Shown: positions 24,914 through 35,173, numbered from the stretch's first letter. The stretch: DNA of 43,581 bases from Naasia sp. (GCF_025465545.1 NZ_JAODMK010000052.1:1-43581); one strand, 5' to 3'. Translations and numbers: made by a program. The notes: generated by a model not told the origin, from the letters alone.

Positions 24914-24945
24914 GGAGCGGATCACCCGTCAGGGTGGTCCGCTCC
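24914..24945 (+). terminator. strong 14-bp hairpin after rpsD
   Basis: Arms 24914-24927 and 24932-24945 pair over 14 bp with one G-T wobble and a GTCA loop, the longest stem seen in the window. It may terminate rpsD, or form a 5'-terminal mRNA hairpin for the next gene, or both. There is no T-run. Confidence 0.5.
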
Positions 24946-24969
24946 TCGCATTCTCGGGAAGGAATGTCC

Positions 24970-25356
24970 ATGACGGGTGGCGACATCGCCGGACTCATCG
25001 CGGCCGGAGTGTTCGCGATCCTGGTCGCGCTGCTCGCGATTCCGCTCGTGAAGCTCGGCAAGGTGCTCGACCAGACCACCGCGTCGATCCGCGAGGCGAC
25101 CGAGGGGATCACCCCGATCCTCGCCGAGACCACCACCACGATCCGTGAGGCGAACAAGCAGCTCGCCCGCGTTGACGCCATCACCGGCAGCGTCGCGGAG
25201 ACCACCGGCAACGTCTCGGCGCTCGTCGCTCTCTTCGCCGCATCCGTCGGCGGGCCGCTCATCAAGCTGGCCGGCTTCAGCGCCGCCGTGCGGGCCGGCA
25301 TCGCCGGACTCCGGGGCGCCGAGCGTGCGGCGAGTGCCGTGAAGCACACGAAGTAA
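24970..25356 (+). CDS. DUF948 domain-containing membrane protein
   Basis: 128 aa. ATG 24970 is preferred over ATG 24964 because GAAGGA sits six nt before it. One N-terminal membrane helix (AGLIAAGVFAILVALLAIPLV) is followed by a DUF948 helical region (LDQTTASIREATEGITPILA, TTTIREANKQLARVD) with the heptad-like spacing of a coiled coil. A hydrophobic stretch and a basic tail end the protein. The role is unknown. Its place between rpsD and alaS is conserved in actinobacteria. Confidence 0.9.
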   Translation: MTGGDIAGLIAAGVFAILVALLAIPLVKLGKVLDQTTASIREATEGITPILAETTTTIREANKQLARVDAITGSVAETTGNVSALVALFAASVGGPLIKLAGFSAAVRAGIAGLRGAERAASAVKHTK

Positions 25357-25401
25357 GCTGACAACTCCCGGCCTCGCGCCGTCCGCCGAAGGGGATCGCC
25401 C

Positions 25402-25617
25402 ATGAAGAACGTCCTGCTGCTCGTCGTGGGCGTGGTGCTCGGCTTCGCGGTCGCCCATGGAGCGAACAGGACGCGCCCGGGCGCGGCACTCTTCTCCGAC
25501 CTCGACGGCCGGGCACGCGAATTCGGCCGGGTGGTGGCAGAGAGCTACCGCGCTCGCGAGGCGGAGCTCCGCTCCGCGATCGCGAAGTCCGAAGACGTGG
25601 TCAACGACCGCTCCTAA
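25402..25617 (+). CDS. small membrane-anchored protein, 71 aa
   Basis: ATG 25402 has GAAGGGGA upstream. The N-terminus KNVLLLVVGVVLGFAVAHGA is a single membrane anchor. The remaining 50 residues are charged and helical (REFGRVVAESYRAREAELRS), ending in an acidic-polar tail. It has unknown function but is regularly found between the DUF948 gene and alaS, and probably shares their transcript. Confidence 0.8.
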   Translation: MKNVLLLVVGVVLGFAVAHGANRTRPGAALFSDLDGRAREFGRVVAESYRAREAELRSAIAKSEDVVNDRS

Positions 25618-25623
25618 TCCTCC

Positions 25624-25638
25624 GTCGCCGTCGGCGAC
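25624..25638 (+). terminator. small hairpin before alaS
   Basis: GTCGCC, a 3-nt loop, GGCGAC; a perfect stem 7 nt after the stop of the 71-aa gene and 20 nt before alaS. It may act as a weak terminator or as an attenuator. Confidence 0.35.
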
Positions 25639-25657
25639 ACGAATCCGACAAGGTCCC

Positions 25658-28312
25658 ATGCAGACTGCCGAAATCCGCCGGCGCTGGCTCGAGTTCTTCG
25701 GCGAGCGCGGACACACCATTGTGCCGTCCGCCTCGCTCGTCAGCGACGATCCCACCCTCCTCTTCACGGTGGCCGGCATGGTCCCGTTCATCCCCTACCT
25801 CACCGGACTCGTTCCGGCGCCGTACCCCCGTGCGACGAGCGTGCAGAAGTGCATCCGCACCCTCGACATCGAGGAGGTCGGCAAGACCACCCGGCACGGC
25901 ACGTTCTTCCAGATGAACGGCAACTTCTCCTTCGGCGACTACTTCAAGGAGGGGGCGATCGGCTTCGCCTGGGAGCTGCTCACCTCGCCGCAGTCCGCCG
26001 GCGGGCTCGGCTTCGACGAGAAGGACCTCTGGGTCACTGTCTACCTGGACGACGACGAGGCCTTCGCACTCTGGCGGGCCCTCGGCGTGCCCGAGAGCCG
26101 GATCCAGCGTCGCGGCAAGGCCGACAACTTCTGGCACACCGGACAGCCCGGCCCCGGCGGCCCCTGCTCGGAGATCTACTTCGACCGCGGGCCGGCCTAT
26201 GGCGCGGACGGCGGCCCCGTGGCCGACGAGAACAGGTTCATCGAGATCTGGAACCTCGTCTTCATGCAGTATCTGCTGACCGACGTGCGCGGCAAGACGG
26301 ACTTCGACATCGGTGGCGATCTGCCGCGCCGCAACATCGACACCGGGATGGGCCTCGAGCGCGTCGCGTTCCTCACCCAGGGCGTCGACAACCTGTACGA
26401 GATCGACCAGGTCCGGCCGGTCCTCGACCGCGCCGCCGAGCTCTCCGGACGCCGCTACGGGGCCGACCACGAGGACGACGTGCGGATGCGCGTCGTCGCC
26501 GACCACGTGCGCAGCGCGCTCATGCTGATGGGGGACGGTGTCGCGCCGGCCAACGAGGGGCGCGGCTACATCCTCCGCCGCCTGATGCGCCGCACCGTGC
26601 GATCGATGCGCCTGCTGGGCGTGGAGGAGCCCACCTTCCCCGAGCTGTTCCCGCAGTCGAGGGATGCGATGAAGACGGCATACCCCGAGGTGGGCGCCGA
26701 GTTCGACCGGATCGGCCGTCTCGCCTACGCCGAGGAGGAGACGTTCCTCCGCACCCTCGCGGGCGGCATCACGATCCTCGACGTCGCCGTCGCCGACACC
26801 AAGGCGAAGGGCAGCGCGCAGCTGCCCGGCAACACCGCGTTCCAGCTGCACGACACCTACGGCTTCCCCATCGACCTCACCCTGGAGATGGCGGAGGAGG
26901 CCGGCCTGTCCGTCGACCGGGGCGCCTTCGACCGGCTGATGGCGGAGCAGCGCGGGCGGGCCAAGGCGGACGCCAAGGCGAAGAAGCGCGCCATCGCGGA
27001 CCTCTCCGCCTACATCCCCTTCCGGGCCGCCGGAGAGACCCTGTTTCGCGGGTACGACTCGCTCCAGGCCGAGAGCCGGGTGCTCGGCATCCTCGCAGAC
27101 GGGGCATCGGTCGACTCCGCGTCGGCCGGGCAGACCGTCGAGGTCGTCCTCAGCGAGACGACCCTCTACCCCGAGTCCGGAGGCCAGGAGGCCGACGCGG
27201 GCAGCGTCCTCGGCGTCGGCTTCGAGCTCGAGGTCCTCGACGTGCAGCGCCCGATCAAGGGACTCATCTCCCATCGGGTGCTCGTGAAGTCGGGCGAGGT
27301 CGCGGTGGGCGACGCCGCGACGACCGTCGTCGACCCGGTGTGGCGCAGGGGGGCGACCCAGGCGCACTCGGCGACGCACCTCGTGCACGCAGCTCTCCGC
27401 CAGGTGCTCGGTCCCGAGGCGCACCAATCCGGCTCATACAACAAGGCCGGGTATCTGCGGCTCGACTTCAGCTGGAACCGGGCTCTGTCGCCGGAGACCC
27501 GCGCTGAGATCGAGGGCATCGCCAACGACGCCATCTCCCGGGACTACGAGGTGGTCACCCGCGTGCTTCCCCTCGCTGAGGCGAAGGCGCTCGGCGCCAT
27601 GGCCCTGTTCGGCGAGAAGTACGGCGACACGGTGCGGATGGTCGACATCGGCGGGCCGTGGTCGCGCGAGCTGTGCGGCGGCACCCACGTGGGCTCCAGC
27701 GCGGAGATCGGCCTGATCAACCTCGTCAGCGAGAGCTCCATCGGCTCGGCCAACCGGCGGGTGGAGTCTCTCGTCGGACCCGACGCCTTCCGCGAGTTCG
27801 CGACCGAGCGGGCCATCGTCGCCCAGCTCACCGCCGAGCTCAAGACGCCAAAGGACCAGCTGCCGAACCGGATCAGCGACCTCCTCGCCAACCTGAAGTC
27901 CGCCGAACGGCGCATCGCGGAGTTCGAGCAGCAGGCGCTGGCCTCGCGGGTGCCGACCCTCGCCGGAACCGCCCGTCCCGTTGGCCGCGTCACCGCGGTC
28001 CTCGAGTCGGTGGGCGCGCTGCGCTCGAGCGACGAACTCCGGAGCCTCGCCACCGCGGTCCGCGAGCGGCTGTCCGCACAGGCGGCCGTCGTCGCCCTCG
28101 CGGCCGACGTCGCAGGGAAGCCGGCCGTGCTCGTCGCCACGACGGCGGCCGCCCGCGAGAGCGGCGTGAAGGCCGGCGCGCTCGCGAAGACGGCCGCGCA
28201 GGTGCTGGGCGGTGGTGGTGGCGGACGCGACGACATGGCTCAGGGCGGCGGGGCCGACGTCTCGGCGATCCCCGCGGCGCTCGAGGCGATCGCCGCGCAG
28301 CTCGCGAGCTGA
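25658..28312 (+). CDS. alaS: alanine--tRNA ligase
   Basis: 884 aa, full length. The class II catalytic domain begins with IRRRWLEFFGERGHTIVPSA and includes motif-2 region TFFQMNGNFSFGDYF and ARG-rich motif 3 (NIDTGMGLERVAF). The editing domain has the zinc-binding AHSATHLVHAALR and RELCGGTHVGSS motifs. The C-terminal DHHA1-like region ends in a Gly-rich stretch (GGGGGGRDDMAQGGG) typical of AlaS. The start is ATG 25658. ruvX begins two nt after the stop. Confidence 0.98.
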   Translation: MQTAEIRRRWLEFFGERGHTIVPSASLVSDDPTLLFTVAGMVPFIPYLTGLVPAPYPRATSVQKCIRTLDIEEVGKTTRHGTFFQMNGNFSFGDYFKEGAIGFAWELLTSPQSAGGLGFDEKDLWVTVYLDDDEAFALWRALGVPESRIQRRGKADNFWHTGQPGPGGPCSEIYFDRGPAYGADGGPVADENRFIEIWNLVFMQYLLTDVRGKTDFDIGGDLPRRNIDTGMGLERVAFLTQGVDNLYEIDQVRPVLDRAAELSGRRYGADHEDDVRMRVVADHVRSALMLMGDGVAPANEGRGYILRRLMRRTVRSMRLLGVEEPTFPELFPQSRDAMKTAYPEVGAEFDRIGRLAYAEEETFLRTLAGGITILDVAVADTKAKGSAQLPGNTAFQLHDTYGFPIDLTLEMAEEAGLSVDRGAFDRLMAEQRGRAKADAKAKKRAIADLSAYIPFRAAGETLFRGYDSLQAESRVLGILADGASVDSASAGQTVEVVLSETTLYPESGGQEADAGSVLGVGFELEVLDVQRPIKGLISHRVLVKSGEVAVGDAATTVVDPVWRRGATQAHSATHLVHAALRQVLGPEAHQSGSYNKAGYLRLDFSWNRALSPETRAEIEGIANDAISRDYEVVTRVLPLAEAKALGAMALFGEKYGDTVRMVDIGGPWSRELCGGTHVGSSAEIGLINLVSESSIGSANRRVESLVGPDAFREFATERAIVAQLTAELKTPKDQLPNRISDLLANLKSAERRIAEFEQQALASRVPTLAGTARPVGRVTAVLESVGALRSSDELRSLATAVRERLSAQAAVVALAADVAGKPAVLVATTAAARESGVKAGALAKTAAQVLGGGGGGRDDMAQGGGADVSAIPAALEAIAAQLAS

Positions 28313-28314
28313 CC

Positions 28315-28773
28315 GTGCGCACCGGGGTGCGGCTGGGCGTCGACGTTGGCAAGGTGCGCGTCGGCCTGGCCGCGAGCGACCCGTCCGGATTCCTCGCATC
28401 TCCGGTCGAGACCCTCGCCCGGCAGGACGAGCTGCGGACTCTCATCGAGCGCATCGTGGCCGAGGCGGCGGACCGGAACGCCCTGGAGATCGTGGTCGGG
28501 CTGCCCCTCTCGCTCTCCGGCGCCGACACCCCCTCGACCGCCGACGCACGGCTCGTCGCGCAGGCTCTCGCCGACGCATCGCCGGTCCCCGTGCGGATGA
28601 TCGACGAGCGGCTGAGCACGGTCAGCGCGCAGTCGGCGCTGCACCGGAGCGGCCGAAACGCCCGGTCGTCGAGGTCCGTGATCGACCAAGTGGCCGCCGT
28701 TATACTCCTTCAACATGCTCTCGACTCCGAGCGTGCGGGGCGAGAGCCCGGCGTGATCGTCGATCCGACCTGA
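28315..28773 (+). CDS. ruvX: Holliday junction resolvase-like RNase, YqgF/RuvX
   Basis: 152 aa with an RNase H-like fold. It begins VRLGVDVGKVRVGLAASDP, which carries the first catalytic Asp, and continues with EIVVGLPLSLSG, VRMIDERLST (Glu) and SVIDQVAAVILLQHAL (Asp). In other bacteria YqgF processes the 5' end of pre-16S rRNA; a resolvase role was also proposed. GTG 28315 is the start, and the alaS-ruvX-mltG order is conserved. Confidence 0.95.
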   Translation: MRTGVRLGVDVGKVRVGLAASDPSGFLASPVETLARQDELRTLIERIVAEAADRNALEIVVGLPLSLSGADTPSTADARLVAQALADASPVPVRMIDERLSTVSAQSALHRSGRNARSSRSVIDQVAAVILLQHALDSERAGREPGVIVDPT

Positions 28774-28781
28774 AGGCCCCC

Positions 28782-30098
28782 GTGTCCCAGCCCCCTCCCT
28801 CCCGCGGCTCCCGCAGGGACACCGCCGGGAGCACGGCGCCGTCCTGGGCGGACCTCCTGGCCGAGGACCCGGACGCTGCTCCGGCCGCGGACGCCCCTCC
28901 CACCAGCAGGCGAGAGGCCCGCGCCCGCGAAGCCGCACACGCAGCGGGCCAGGTCCGCGCGCGCCGCTCCAAGCGGCCCGTCGACGAGAGCAGCTTCGGC
29001 TTCCCCGCCGTCGCCCCGCCGCGCAAGCGTCACCGCTGGGTGCCCTGGCTGGTCGCCCCGCTCGTCCTGCTGCTCGTGATCGGCGGCGGCGGAGCGGCCG
29101 CCGCGTTCCTCCTCGTGCCCGACTGGCCGACCCGACTCGCGGACGTGCTCGCCGGCCCGGCGGAGAAGGACTACCGGGGCTCCGGCAGCGGCGACGCGGT
29201 GCTCGTGATCCACGACGGCGACATCGGCGAGGACGTCGCGAAGAACCTCGTGTCCGCCGGCGTCACCAAGACCTTCGACGCGTTCTACGACCTGCTTCTC
29301 TCCGCCGACCCCACCCCGGTCTTCCAGCCCGGTGCCTACTCGCTGCACAAGAAGATGAGCGCGCGGTCGGCACTCGACGCGCTGCTCGATCCGGCCAGCC
29401 GGCTCGAGAACCAGGTGGTCATCCCCGAGGGGGAGACGGTCGCGACGGCACTGCAGCTGGTCGCCGACGCCACCGACGTGCCGCTCGACGACCTCCAGGC
29501 GGCGGCGAAGGATCCTGCGTCGTTCGGCCTCCCCAAGGAGTCGACGACCCTGGAGGGCTTCCTCTTCCCCGCGACCTACCAGTTCGACCCGGGCATCACG
29601 GCCCACGACGCGCTGCAGACCCTCGTCGACCGCATGGTCTCCTCGCTCGACGATGCGGGGGTGGCGCCGGGGGACCGGTACCGGGTGGTCACGCTCGCCT
29701 CCCTCGTGCAGAAGGAGGCGGGGCTCCGCGACGACTACTACAAGGTGTCACGCGTGTTCCTCAACCGCCTCGACCAGGACATGCTGCTCCAGTCGGATGC
29801 GACCGTCGCCTACGGGACCGGCAACACCCACCGGGTGAGCACGACCGACGCCGAGCGGCAGGACGAGTCGAACCCGTACAACACCTACGTGCATCCGGGG
29901 CTGCCCGTCGGGCCGATCTCCAACCCGGGAGACCTCGCCATCGACGCCGCGCTGCACCCCGCCGACGGCCCCTGGCTCTTCTTCGTCACGGTGGACCTCG
30001 AGACCGGGCAGACGGTGTTCTCCGAGACCATCGATGAGCACGATGCCGCAGTGCAGAAGTGGCTGGCCTGGATGGCCGACCACCCCGAATACCAGTGA
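28782..30098 (+). CDS. mltG: endolytic murein transglycosylase MltG
   Basis: 438 aa. The first 80 residues are polar, Pro/Arg-rich and presumably disordered in the cytoplasm. A membrane helix ([20 protein letters not shown]) leads to the extracytoplasmic YceG domain. The catalytic Glu lies in ASLVQKEAG (residue about 312), with [10 protein letters not shown] and [20 protein letters not shown] as further family signatures. It cuts nascent peptidoglycan and is thought to set glycan-strand length. The start is GTG 28782. The stop overlaps the aroE start (GTGA). Confidence 0.95.
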   Translation: MSQPPPSRGSRRDTAGSTAPSWADLLAEDPDAAPAADAPPTSRREARAREAAHAAGQVRARRSKRPVDESSFGFPAVAPPRKRHRWVPWLVAPLVLLLVIGGGGAAAAFLLVPDWPTRLADVLAGPAEKDYRGSGSGDAVLVIHDGDIGEDVAKNLVSAGVTKTFDAFYDLLLSADPTPVFQPGAYSLHKKMSARSALDALLDPASRLENQVVIPEGETVATALQLVADATDVPLDDLQAAAKDPASFGLPKESTTLEGFLFPATYQFDPGITAHDALQTLVDRMVSSLDDAGVAPGDRYRVVTLASLVQKEAGLRDDYYKVSRVFLNRLDQDMLLQSDATVAYGTGNTHRVSTTDAERQDESNPYNTYVHPGLPVGPISNPGDLAIDAALHPADGPWLFFVTVDLETGQTVFSETIDEHDAAVQKWLAWMADHPEYQ

Positions 30099-30937
30099 GC
30101 GACCCGGGCGAGGCCGTCCCGCGACGGTCGCTCGCCGTGCTGGGTTCGCCGATCGCGCATTCCCGGTCTCCGCTGCTGCACTCGGCCGCCTACCGGCAGT
30201 TGGGGCTCGACTGGGACTACGGCCGCCGGGAGGTGCGCTCGGGCGAGCTCGCCGGCTTCCTCGGCGGGCTGGGAACGGAGTGGCGCGGCCTCTCCCTCAC
30301 CATGCCGCTCAAGCGCGAGGTGCTGCCGCTGCTCGACGAGGCGGACGAGCTCGTGGAGATCACCGGGGCCGCCAACACCGTGCTGCTGGACGGCACGATC
30401 CGCGGCTTCAACACCGACGTCGGCGGAATCGAGGCCGCCTTCGCGGAGCGGGGAGTGCCCGCCCCGCACCGCGTTCTCATCCTCGGCGGGGGAGCGACCG
30501 CCGCGTCGGTCCTCACCGCGGTCGCCCGGCTCGGCGCCACGGAGGCGGTCGTGGCCGTCCGATCGCCGGAGCGGGCCGCGGCGCTGCCTCGCCTCGGTGC
30601 CCGCCTGGGGCTCGGCGTGGCCCTGCTGAGCCTCGGCGGCGAGCTGCCGGTCGACGTGGACCTGGTCGCCAGCACGCTCCCCGGCGATGCGACGCCTCCG
30701 CTGCCCGAGGTCGCGCCCGGCACCGCCCTGCTCGACGCCGCCTACGACCCGTGGCCGAGCACCCTCGCCCGGCACTGGGCACGTGTCGGTGCCGGCCCGA
30801 CGGTGAGCGGCCTCGAGATGCTCGTGCACCAGGCGCTGCTGCAGGTCCGGATCTTCGCGAGGGGCGATCCTGGGGTGCCCCTGCCGGGCGAGGCGGGCGT
30901 GCTCCGGGCCATGAAGGCCGCTGTGGGAGGATTCTGA
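30095..30937 (+). CDS. aroE: shikimate dehydrogenase (NADP+)
   Basis: 280 aa. The shikimate-binding domain starts [14 protein letters not shown] (Ser residues contact the substrate) and has SLTMPLK with the catalytic Lys, and GFNTDVGG with the paired Asp. The Rossmann part carries [13 protein letters not shown]. It reduces 3-dehydroshikimate to shikimate. GTG 30095 overlaps the mltG stop, and aroC follows after 2 nt. Confidence 0.95.
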   Translation: MSDPGEAVPRRSLAVLGSPIAHSRSPLLHSAAYRQLGLDWDYGRREVRSGELAGFLGGLGTEWRGLSLTMPLKREVLPLLDEADELVEITGAANTVLLDGTIRGFNTDVGGIEAAFAERGVPAPHRVLILGGGATAASVLTAVARLGATEAVVAVRSPERAAALPRLGARLGLGVALLSLGGELPVDVDLVASTLPGDATPPLPEVAPGTALLDAAYDPWPSTLARHWARVGAGPTVSGLEMLVHQALLQVRIFARGDPGVPLPGEAGVLRAMKAAVGGF

Positions 30938-30939
30938 AC

Positions 30940-32142
30940 ATGCTTCGTTGGCTCACCGCCGGGGAGTCGCACGGGCCGGAGCTCGTCGCGATCCTCGAGG
31001 GCTTCCCCGCCGGGGTGCCCGTCTCGCTCGAGAAGATCCGCATCGACCTCGGGCGGCGCAAGCTCGGCTATGGGCGAGGCTCCCGGCAGAAGTTCGAGCA
31101 GGACGAGCTCGCCATCTCCGGCGGCGTCGTGCACGGCAGCAGCATCGGCGGCCCCGTCGCGGTGCGGATCGGCAACACCGAGTGGCCCAAGTGGGTCGAG
31201 GTGATGAACCCGGAGCCCGTCGAGCTGAGCGACCGGTCGCGCGGCCGGGGTGCCGCGCTCACCCGGCCACGACCGGGGCACGCCGACCTGGTCGGGATGC
31301 AGAAGTACGGCTTCGACGAGGCGCGGCCCGTGCTCGAGCGCGCGAGCGCCCGCGAGACCGCCGCCCGAGTCGCCCTCGGCGCGGTCGCCCGATCGTTCCT
31401 CGCCGAGCTCGGCGTGCAGCTGTTCAGCCACACCCTCTCCATCGGTCCGGTGCGGGTCCCCGACGGCGCGGCGCTGCCCAGGCCCGCCGACCTCGCCCGG
31501 ATCGACGAGGACCCGCTGCGCTGCGCCGACCCGGACACGTCCGCCCGCATGGTGCAGGAGGTCGACGCCGCGAAGCGCGACGGCGACACCCTCGGCGGCG
31601 TCGTGGAGGTGCTCGCCTACGGGCTGCCACCGGGCCTCGGCTCCTACGTGCACTGGGACCGCAGGCTCGACGCCCAGCTCGCCGCGGCCCTGATGGGCAT
31701 CCAGGCGATCAAGGGCGTCGAGGTGGGTGACGGATTCGTCACGGCCGCGAGGCGGGGATCCGACGCCCACGACGAGCTCGTGGCCGGCGCGGATGGCATC
31801 GAGCGCCTCACCGACAAGGCGGGCGGCACCGAGGGCGGCATGTCGACCGGCACCGTGCTCCGGGTGCGAGCCGCGATGAAGCCGATCTCCACAGTTCCCC
31901 GTGCCCTCCGCACCGTGGACGTGGCCACCGGCGAGACCGCCGCAGCGCATCACCAGCGCTCGGACGTGTGCGCGGTGCCCGCCGCCGGGGTGGTTGCCGA
32001 GGCCATGGTGGCGCTCGTGCTCGCGAACTCGGTGCTGGAGAAATTCGGCGGCGACTCGCTCGCCGAGACCCGGCGGAACCTCGAGGCGTACCTCGCCGCG
32101 ATCCCCGCAACGCTCCGGACGGCGTCGGCGACCGGTGAATGA
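30940..32142 (+). CDS. aroC: chorismate synthase
   Basis: 400 aa, last enzyme of the common aromatic pathway, FMN-dependent. Signatures are [56 protein letters not shown], the central [16 protein letters not shown] and [10 protein letters not shown] near the C-terminus. The start is ATG 30940. Its end overlaps aroK by 8 nt. Confidence 0.97.
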   Translation: MLRWLTAGESHGPELVAILEGFPAGVPVSLEKIRIDLGRRKLGYGRGSRQKFEQDELAISGGVVHGSSIGGPVAVRIGNTEWPKWVEVMNPEPVELSDRSRGRGAALTRPRPGHADLVGMQKYGFDEARPVLERASARETAARVALGAVARSFLAELGVQLFSHTLSIGPVRVPDGAALPRPADLARIDEDPLRCADPDTSARMVQEVDAAKRDGDTLGGVVEVLAYGLPPGLGSYVHWDRRLDAQLAAALMGIQAIKGVEVGDGFVTAARRGSDAHDELVAGADGIERLTDKAGGTEGGMSTGTVLRVRAAMKPISTVPRALRTVDVATGETAAAHHQRSDVCAVPAAGVVAEAMVALVLANSVLEKFGGDSLAETRRNLEAYLAAIPATLRTASATGE

Positions 32143-32659
32143 GGCTGCGGGCGCCGGACCTCTGCTCGTGATCATCGGGCCACCCGGCGCGGGCAAGACC
32201 AAGGTGGGCAAACGCGTCGCGCGGGCCCTCGGCGTGGAGTTCGTCGACACCGACAAGCGGATCGTGGCGCTGCACGGCCCGATCGCGGACATCTTCGCCG
32301 AGCACGGCGAGCCGCACTTCCGGGCGATCGAGCGCGAGCAGGTGGCCGCCGCGCTCACCACCGGCGGCATCGTCTCGCTGGGCGGCGGCGCGATCCTCGA
32401 CCCGCGCACACAGGCCGAGCTGCACGACCGCCGCGTCGCCCTCCTCACCATGAACGAGTCGGCCGTCGCGAGCCGCATCGAGGGCGAGAAGCGTCCCCTG
32501 CTCGCTTCGGGCGGTGTCGCGGCCTGGAAGGCGCTCCTCGAGCAGCGCCGGCCGATCTACGAGGCGCTCGCCGATCGCACCTTCGACTCGTCCGACCGGC
32601 CCATGCGGGACGTCGCCGATGATGTCGTCGCCTGGCTCACCGAGGAGGGACTCCGATGA
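32135..32659 (+). CDS. aroK: shikimate kinase
   Basis: 174-aa P-loop kinase that phosphorylates shikimate at the 3-hydroxyl. Walker A is [15 protein letters not shown]. The shikimate-binding Asp is in [18 protein letters not shown] is the GGG substrate motif, and RPLLA belongs to the lid. GTG 32135 lies within the end of aroC, and the stop overlaps aroB by 4 nt. Confidence 0.94.
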   Translation: MNEAAGAGPLLVIIGPPGAGKTKVGKRVARALGVEFVDTDKRIVALHGPIADIFAEHGEPHFRAIEREQVAAALTTGGIVSLGGGAILDPRTQAELHDRRVALLTMNESAVASRIEGEKRPLLASGGVAAWKALLEQRRPIYEALADRTFDSSDRPMRDVADDVVAWLTEEGLR

Positions 32660-33732
32660 CCGACGTCACCCGCATCCCGGTCGGCGGCGCCGACGGCTAC
32701 CAGGTGCTGATCGGCCGGGGACTCACCGGCTCCATCGCCGAGGCCCTCGGCTCCGCCGTGCGCAAGGTGCTCGTCGTGCACCCGCCCACCCTCGGCGCCC
32801 GCGCCGAGGCGCTGCGCGCCGCGCTCAGCGACCGGTACGAGGTGCTCCTCGCGGAGATCCCCGACGGGGAGTCCGCCAAGCGGGTCGAGGTCGCCGCGTT
32901 CTGCTGGCAGGTGCTGGGGCAGGCCGACTTCACGCGATCCGACGCGGTGGTCGGCTTCGGCGGCGGATCGACGACCGACCTGGCGGGCTTCGTCGCCGCC
33001 ACCTGGCTTCGCGGGGTCGCCCTCGTGCAGCTGCCGACCACTGTGCTCGGCATGGTGGACGCCGCCGTCGGCGGCAAGACGGGCATCAACACCGCGGAGG
33101 GCAAGAACCTCGTCGGTGCGTTCTCCGCGCCCCGCGCCGTGCTCGCCGACCTCGACCACCTCGCGGACCTGCCGCGCAACGAGCTGCTCGCCGGCTTCGC
33201 GGAGATCGCCAAGTGCGGGTTCATCGGCGTGCCGGAGATCCTGGAGCTGATCGAGGCGGACGTGGACCGGGTGACCGACCCGCGCTCCGAGGAGTTCCGT
33301 CGCGTCGTGGAGCTGTCGATCCGGCTGAAGGCCGAGGTCGTCTCCGAAGACTTCACCGAGTCGGGACGCCGCGAGATCCTCAACTACGGCCACACGCTCG
33401 GGCACGCGATCGAGCACGCCGAGCGCTACCAGTGGCGGCACGGGGCTGCGGTGGCCGTCGGCATGGTCTACGCCGCGGAGCTCGCCCGCCTCGCAGGGCG
33501 GCTCAGCGACGCGGCAGTCGACCGGCATCGCCAGGTGCTCGGCTCGCTGGGCCTGCCGCTGGAGTACCCCCTCGGTCGCTGGCGGAGCCTCCTCGCCACG
33601 ATGCGGCGGGACAAGAAGGCGCGCGGCGCGATGCTCCGCTTCATCGTGCTCGACGACATCGCGAGGCCGACCGTGCTGCAGGGCCCGGACGACGCCCTGC
33701 TCTTCGCCGCCTACCAGGAGATCGCCTCATGA
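32656..33732 (+). CDS. aroB: 3-dehydroquinate synthase
   Basis: 358 aa, NAD- and metal-dependent. Signatures are [53 protein letters not shown], and the metal-ligand His residues in [12 protein letters not shown]. It converts DAHP to 3-dehydroquinate. ATG 32656 overlaps aroK. A long inverted repeat follows the stop. Confidence 0.97.
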   Translation: MTDVTRIPVGGADGYQVLIGRGLTGSIAEALGSAVRKVLVVHPPTLGARAEALRAALSDRYEVLLAEIPDGESAKRVEVAAFCWQVLGQADFTRSDAVVGFGGGSTTDLAGFVAATWLRGVALVQLPTTVLGMVDAAVGGKTGINTAEGKNLVGAFSAPRAVLADLDHLADLPRNELLAGFAEIAKCGFIGVPEILELIEADVDRVTDPRSEEFRRVVELSIRLKAEVVSEDFTESGRREILNYGHTLGHAIEHAERYQWRHGAAVAVGMVYAAELARLAGRLSDAAVDRHRQVLGSLGLPLEYPLGRWRSLLATMRRDKKARGAMLRFIVLDDIARPTVLQGPDDALLFAAYQEIAS

Positions 33733-33748
33733 GACCGCGGGCTCCGGC

Positions 33749-33778
33749 CCGGATTGCGGGCTCCGCGTCGCAATCCGG
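33749..33778 (+). terminator. perfect 10-bp inverted repeat after aroB
   Basis: CCGGATTGCG (33749-33758), a 10-nt loop, CGCAATCCGG (33769-33778). It lies 16 nt after the aroB stop and is likely a terminator separating aroB from aroQ. No T-run follows. Confidence 0.55.
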
Positions 33779-33813
33779 TCCCGAACGCGCCGTCCGAGAG
33801 CGCAGGGAGTCGA

Positions 33814-33819
33814 TAGGGT
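33814..33819 (+). promoter_or_regulatory. putative leaderless promoter of aroQ
   Basis: TAGGGT followed by 7 nt and GTG 33827. No Shine-Dalgarno is near the start. It fits with the terminator-like repeat just upstream. Confidence 0.4.
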
Positions 33820-33826
33820 CGTGCGC

Positions 33827-34276
33827 GTGACTCGCGTGCTCGTGCTCAACGGACCCAACCTGGGACGCCTCGGCACCCGCTCGCCCGAGATCTACGGCAG
33901 CGAGACCCTCGAGGATCTGCGCGAGCAGCTGAGCGGGTCCGTCCCCGACGGGTCCAGCGTCGACGTGCGACAGACCGACGACGAGGGCACCCTCATCGGC
34001 TGGCTGCACGAGGCCGTCGACGAGGGCATGCCGGTGATCCTCAACCCCGCCGCGTTCACCCACTACTCCTACGCGCTGCGGGACGCCGTCGCGATCGTCA
34101 CCGAGGCGGGACTGCCGCTCATCGAGGTGCACCTCTCCAATCCGCACTCCCGCGAGGAGTTCCGGCACACCAGCGTCATCACGGGCGTCGCAACCGGCGT
34201 CATCGCCGGCCTCGGCTTCGACTCCTACCGGCTCGCGCTCTCCGCGGTCCTGCGCCGCGTCACTCCCGGATCCTGA
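33827..34276 (+). CDS. aroQ: type II 3-dehydroquinate dehydratase
   Basis: 149 aa. The family start [21 protein letters not shown] contains the catalytic Tyr and Arg loop. [17 protein letters not shown] carries the conserved Asn, and [17 protein letters not shown] holds the active-site His. It dehydrates 3-dehydroquinate to 3-dehydroshikimate. GTG 33827 fits the family N-terminus; GTG 33821 is possible. The methyltransferase gene follows 16 nt downstream. Confidence 0.95.
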   Translation: MTRVLVLNGPNLGRLGTRSPEIYGSETLEDLREQLSGSVPDGSSVDVRQTDDEGTLIGWLHEAVDEGMPVILNPAAFTHYSYALRDAVAIVTEAGLPLIEVHLSNPHSREEFRHTSVITGVATGVIAGLGFDSYRLALSAVLRRVTPGS

Positions 34277-34292
34277 TCGGAAGGAGGGGACG

Positions 34293-35099
34293 ATGGCGTC
34301 CCCCGAGTCGGCTTTCGCCGGCAGCATCCCCGCCCTCTACGAGCGTCACCTCGGCCCGCTGCTCTTCGCGCCGTACGCGACGGAGCTGGCCCGCCGCCTC
34401 GGCGACCTCACCGACGGCGCCGTCCTCGAGACCGCGGCGGGAACGGGCATCGTCACCGCCGCGCTCGCCTCAGCCCTGCCCGCGGCGGTCCAGATCGCCG
34501 CGACGGACCTCAACGACGCCATGATCGCCGTCGCCTCGGCGAAGGACGGCATGGAGCGGGTCCGCTGGAGCCAGGCCGACGCGCTCGCGCTGCCCTTCGA
34601 CGACGCCGCCTTCGATGCCGTCGTCTGCAGCTTCGGGGTCATGTTCTATCCGGACAAGAGCGCCGGCTACGCGGAGGCCCTGCGCGTGCTCCGCCCGGGC
34701 GGCCGGCACCTCGTCACGATCTGGGACTCGCTCGAGCACAACGACCTCACCCGCATCGTCGACGAGTCGATGGCCCGGGAGTTTCCGGATGACCCGCCGG
34801 ACTTCATCACCACGTTCCCCTTCGGCTACGCCAACCCGGACCTCATCCGGGCGCAGCTCGAGGAGGCCGGGTTCTCCGCTGTCGGAATCGAGACCGTCGA
34901 GCTGCCGTGCCGGGCGGAGTCGGCGAGCCAGGCGGCGATCGGGATCTGCCAGGGGACCCCGCTGCGGATGCAGATCGAGGCTCGGGGAGGCGACCTCGAG
35001 TCGGCCACGGCTCACGCCACGGCGGCCGTGCAGGACGCCTTCGGCGCCGGCCCGATCGTGGCCCGGATGCAGGCGCTCCTCGTCACCGCGGTCCGCTGA
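34293..35099 (+). CDS. class I SAM-dependent methyltransferase
   Basis: 268 aa; ATG 34293 has GGAAGGAGG upstream. Motif I is [15 protein letters not shown], the acidic residue of motif II is in [11 protein letters not shown], and [20 protein letters not shown] with ALRVLRPGG forms motifs IV-VI of the Methyltransf_11 type. The substrate is unknown; small-molecule or quinone-like methylation is typical of this group. It sits between aroQ and efp, a place where many actinobacteria carry a Xaa-Pro peptidase instead, and may share the aroQ transcript. Confidence 0.9.
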   Translation: MASPESAFAGSIPALYERHLGPLLFAPYATELARRLGDLTDGAVLETAAGTGIVTAALASALPAAVQIAATDLNDAMIAVASAKDGMERVRWSQADALALPFDDAAFDAVVCSFGVMFYPDKSAGYAEALRVLRPGGRHLVTIWDSLEHNDLTRIVDESMAREFPDDPPDFITTFPFGYANPDLIRAQLEEAGFSAVGIETVELPCRAESASQAAIGICQGTPLRMQIEARGGDLESATAHATAAVQDAFGAGPIVARMQALLVTAVR

Positions 35100-35111
35100 C
35101 CGCACAGGCAT

Positions 35112-35117
35112 TACACT
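35112..35117 (+). promoter_or_regulatory. putative efp-nusB -10
   Basis: TACACT, with an expected start near 35124. Confidence 0.5.
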
Positions 35118-35121
35118 TCTG

Positions 35122-35149
35122 GGGGCGTTCCGGCAGTTCCGGGCGCCCC
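35122..35149 (+). promoter_or_regulatory. hairpin at the 5' end of the efp leader
   Basis: GGGGCG (35122-35127) and CGCCCC (35144-35149) are complementary, and the loop holds two TTCCGG copies. It would lie at or next to the mRNA 5' end. Confidence 0.35.
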
Positions 35150-35173
35150 TGCAGAAAGGGAAAGGGACCTGCC

